Below are positions 63,001 through 64,000 of a stretch of DNA of 64,000 nucleotides, piece by piece. The notes beneath the pieces were generated by a model that saw only the letters and a list, made by a program, of their open reading frames with translations, was not told the DNA's origin and did no database searches. Position numbers and translations under genes: made by a program. The stretch covers positions 1 through 64,000 of the forward strand of contig PCBK01000104.1 in the NCBI GenBank assembly GCA_002731275.1, written 5' to 3'. Each line of letters starts with the position of its first letter. Within the stretch, counting starts at the first letter, position 1. Source of the DNA: Deltaproteobacteria bacterium (lineage in GTDB: Bacteria; Myxococcota_C; UBA6777).

Positions 63001-64000
63001 GTCTGTGATGACAAAGGCGCATGTGCCACACAGATCTGGAAAGTGCGTGTCGGAGCAGGAAATAAAGCGCCTGTTTTGACGGGTGTTCCTTCCACAGTTG
63101 CCCAAGAAGAGACTGCGTACACATACGCTCCCAAGGCGACAGATCCCGAAGGTGGTGCGTTGACATGGTCGCTGAAAGGTGGTCCCAACGGCGCGAGCGT
63201 CGATCCTACAACAGGTGCGCTCTCCTGGACGCCTCCTAAAGGTTCGGGGGGACAAGTCTTCCCGTTCGAGATCGAGGTCTGTGATGCACAGGGTAGCTGT
63301 GTCACACAAAAATGGCTTGTGAAGGTCACTTCGACAGGCACAGGTAACACACCACCACGTATTACGACCACGCCTTCGACCAACGGGACCTCCGGAAAAG
63401 CATATACCTATGCGCCCAAAGTGGACGATCCTGATGCAGGTGACACACAGACATGGACTCTCCCAAAAGGACCCAATGGTGCAAAAATTGATGCGACGAC
63501 TGGAGCGGTCTCCTGGACGCCTGCTGCGGCTGATGTTGGGAAAGAGATCGAGTTTGAGGTGAAGGTCTGTGATAAAGCGGGCGACTGTGCGACGCAAACC
63601 TGGAAGGTCAAAGTCGTACAAGGTAACAACCCACCACAGATCACAGGGACACCTTCGACACTCGCAACGACCGCCAAGCAGTACGTCTTTGCACCCGGTG
63701 TCAACGATCCAGATGTGGGTGACACACACACCTGGAAGTTGCTCCAAGGTCCGGCTGGTGTGAGTGCCCACCCAACGAATGGCGCTGTCATCTGGCAGCC
63801 TAAAGCTGCTGATGTCGGTAAAACGTACGATTTGGAGCTTGAAGTTTGTGACCAGGGTGGTCTCTGTGCGCAACGTAAGTGGAAAGTCTTTGTCACAACA
63901 GGTGCTGTCAACACCGCACCTGTGATCACGTCTTCGCCTGTGACTGCCGGACAAGAAGGTACACCATACAATTATATGCCTGTCGCTGTTGATCCCGACT
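60076..64000 (+). CDS. Giant secreted protein with LamG/TSP-C-like head and Ig/cadherin-like repeats (3' truncated by window edge)
   Basis: At least 1308 residues, open to the window end. AAAGGAG (60059-60065) precedes ATG 60076; ATG 60097 is an alternative. A signal peptide ends WASPSWA. Residues ~30-290 resemble a jelly-roll lectin/thrombospondin C-terminal domain (DDDPLGITWRYTDQNNYYALYLCGY, HQRYDNFRIVHT). Around residues 430-530 come a fibronectin-like piece and a first cadherin-like unit. From about residue 530 eight full repeats and a ninth partial one follow, each ~85-95 residues with the order PPxIxGTP, AYTYAPKVxDPD, GPxGAxxDxxTGALSWTP, VCDKxGxCATQTWKVKV. The paired Cys of each unit should form a disulfide. 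Probably a surface adhesin or matrix protein, possibly ending in a sorting tail beyond the window. Opposite-strand open frames are artefacts of its codon use. Confidence 0.9.
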   Translation, partial: MFTVNSSMRGLLIAFAFLIWASPSWAQTPISPGNVRANYQQAQNRSVLTWEPRGTYRVAADITGTQTLTWRGSQVYDQRPGQNPNNWNVQNFGSAVWGKNGNELTETANQGGIWHYNKAFGWSDYNFSFQFRTLSRVGGQSNTDDDPLGITWRYTDQNNYYALYLCGYQRYSNCGTFGMPSGVNFRGSAFIRVRNGRGTILRSWAVTRGTKIPQSWTYNTQYTIRVLTSGNNFKVFLKEGSNNEVRILNYTESNANNLHAKGTFGTFSVSQPHQRYDNFRIVHTESEVRGVTSGTLTTVFKSAFARLNNANFNTLLASQVTTWRNQFGFAANQVSLTRVYTDIVNQGSMFEAKPSTNGTNTTATNPASFPYGRQKANAIRYLVLRNGAQVGGILTAQTYTDNYGVCTVRPGTKYDYRVRSRNNANQTSGNSAIASVTVTNATPTITSPLSQTKAKGTPWTLDLSPFVADADSPDSRLTITENSANVTVNGRVLTFNYPTSFVGSSQVVNVTVTDCWGAKATGVIRVTLLNSPPVITGTPPNTATMGTKYAYTVQATDPEKTKLTYTLKAGPTGAAIDASTGALSWTPGPNNGGKTFTFTVEVCDAGNPKACATQTWTVKVNNRPPVITSSAPTNATASKIYTYAVKASDPDGDTLTYSLPTKPAGASINASTGAISWTPAPADAGKTVSFQVRVCDSSTPPACVTQSWSVKVSAANNLPQIAGVPPTQLQDGQTMVYAPTVVDSDLPNDTHTWKLDKGPAGAKFDTKTGRLEWTPAAADVGKEIEFSVTVCDKAGSCATQTWKVKVIKGNNPPLIVGTPSTTATPSTVYTYTPAVQDNDPGDTHTWKLDKGPAGANVDPSTGALSWTPAATDAGKSFDFSVTVCDKAGSCATQTWKVNVSSLNTPPQISGSPGTSGAVGQAYTYAPKVVDPDKGDTHSWTLVNGPSGATADASTGAVSWTPAAADNNKESTFELRVCDDKGACATQIWKVRVGAGNKAPVLTGVPSTVAQEETAYTYAPKATDPEGGALTWSLKGGPNGASVDPTTGALSWTPPKGSGGQVFPFEIEVCDAQGSCVTQKWLVKVTSTGTGNTPPRITTTPSTNGTSGKAYTYAPKVDDPDAGDTQTWTLPKGPNGAKIDATTGAVSWTPAAADVGKEIEFEVKVCDKAGDCATQTWKVKVVQGNNPPQITGTPSTLATTAKQYVFAPGVNDPDVGDTHTWKLLQGPAGVSAHPTNGAVIWQPKAADVGKTYDLELEVCDQGGLCAQRKWKVFVTTGAVNTAPVITSSPVTAGQEGTPYNYMPVAVDPD
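61663..64000 (+). repeat. Tandem ~280-bp repeats encoding Ig/cadherin-like modules
   Basis: Eight complete units plus a ninth cut by the edge, beginning near each NxPPxI codon set (first at about 61663). Neighbouring units share long near-identical DNA, such as ACACCTGGAAGCTCGATAAG at about 62327 and again near 62608, pointing to recent tandem duplication. Confidence 0.75.

Noticed and set aside
62164..63954. A 596-codon open frame on the minus strand under the giant repeat gene, with Cys/Arg/Asp-rich translation
   Set aside because: It mirrors the plus-strand repeats, has no ribosome-binding site or family features, and several similar antisense frames lie along the same repeats. The plus-strand product has a signal peptide and clear domains.
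1..64000. tRNA, rRNA, integrases, transposases or phage genes
   Set aside because: No tRNA-like cloverleaf end motifs, rRNA stretches, or mobile-element proteins were recognised on reading through both strands.

Overview
The window looks like chromosome from a delta-proteobacterial lineage close to Myxococcota. The evidence is a MYXO-CTERM-type C-terminal sorting tail at the left edge, a lipoprotein with 17 copies of a His-Cys-Gly-x-Cys repeat followed by a MopE-type metal-binding motif, a VIT/VWA/PEGA/DUF2135 surface protein, a giant secreted protein with cysteine-bearing Ig/cadherin-like repeats, and many START, LRR, HEAT and Sel1 proteins. Base composition is only slightly above 50% GC by eye, well below classical myxobacteria, so the exact lineage is uncertain. 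No tRNA, rRNA, CRISPR array, insertion sequence or prophage gene was seen.

Layout. 1-4.1 kb: the tail of an exported protein, then murG and mraY, the two lipid-linked steps of peptidoglycan precursor synthesis. MurG carries a C-terminal HEAT-like extension and MraY a 12-cysteine periplasmic insertion. 4.1-9.7 kb: an LRR protein and a 1552-residue HEAT/DUF4132 protein in a tight operon. 9.7-20.4 kb: mostly metabolism, with an alpha/beta hydrolase, one-polypeptide PurL, a GCS2-type glutamate-cysteine ligase, a cytochrome P450 with a START-domain partner, and an aspartase fused to a cyclic-nucleotide-binding domain. 20.4-30.4 kb (minus strand): a CBS protein, FeoB/FeoA iron uptake, an unrecognised 571-residue protein, glucokinase and the cysteine-rich lipoprotein. 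30.5-37.5 kb: an acyltransferase, a YchJ-like SEC-C protein, a membrane protein, a YceI-like protein, a GT2/GT4 glycosyltransferase pair and a LysR regulator. 37.7-46.3 kb: a basic TPR/Sel1 exported protein, a small acidic protein, a second LRR protein whose N-terminus resembles the first, and a TudS-like/SDR operon divergent from a TetR regulator. 46.3-64 kb: the VIT/VWA protein, a TetR-RND-TolC efflux operon with a large operator palindrome, a five-heme cytochrome, a small membrane protein, and the start of the giant repeat protein, which runs off the right edge.

How genes work together. Clear units are murG-mraY, LRR-DUF4132, feoA-feoB (4-base overlap), GT2-GT4, TudS-SDR with divergent TetR, and tetR-MFP-RND-TolC. 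The two places most likely to hold undescribed biology are the decorated MurG/MraY pair and the LRR/DUF4132 operon, the latter having a partly matching LRR relative at 41.4 kb.

Two genes run off the window edges (3-215 and 60076-64000) and were read directly from the nucleotide sequence.
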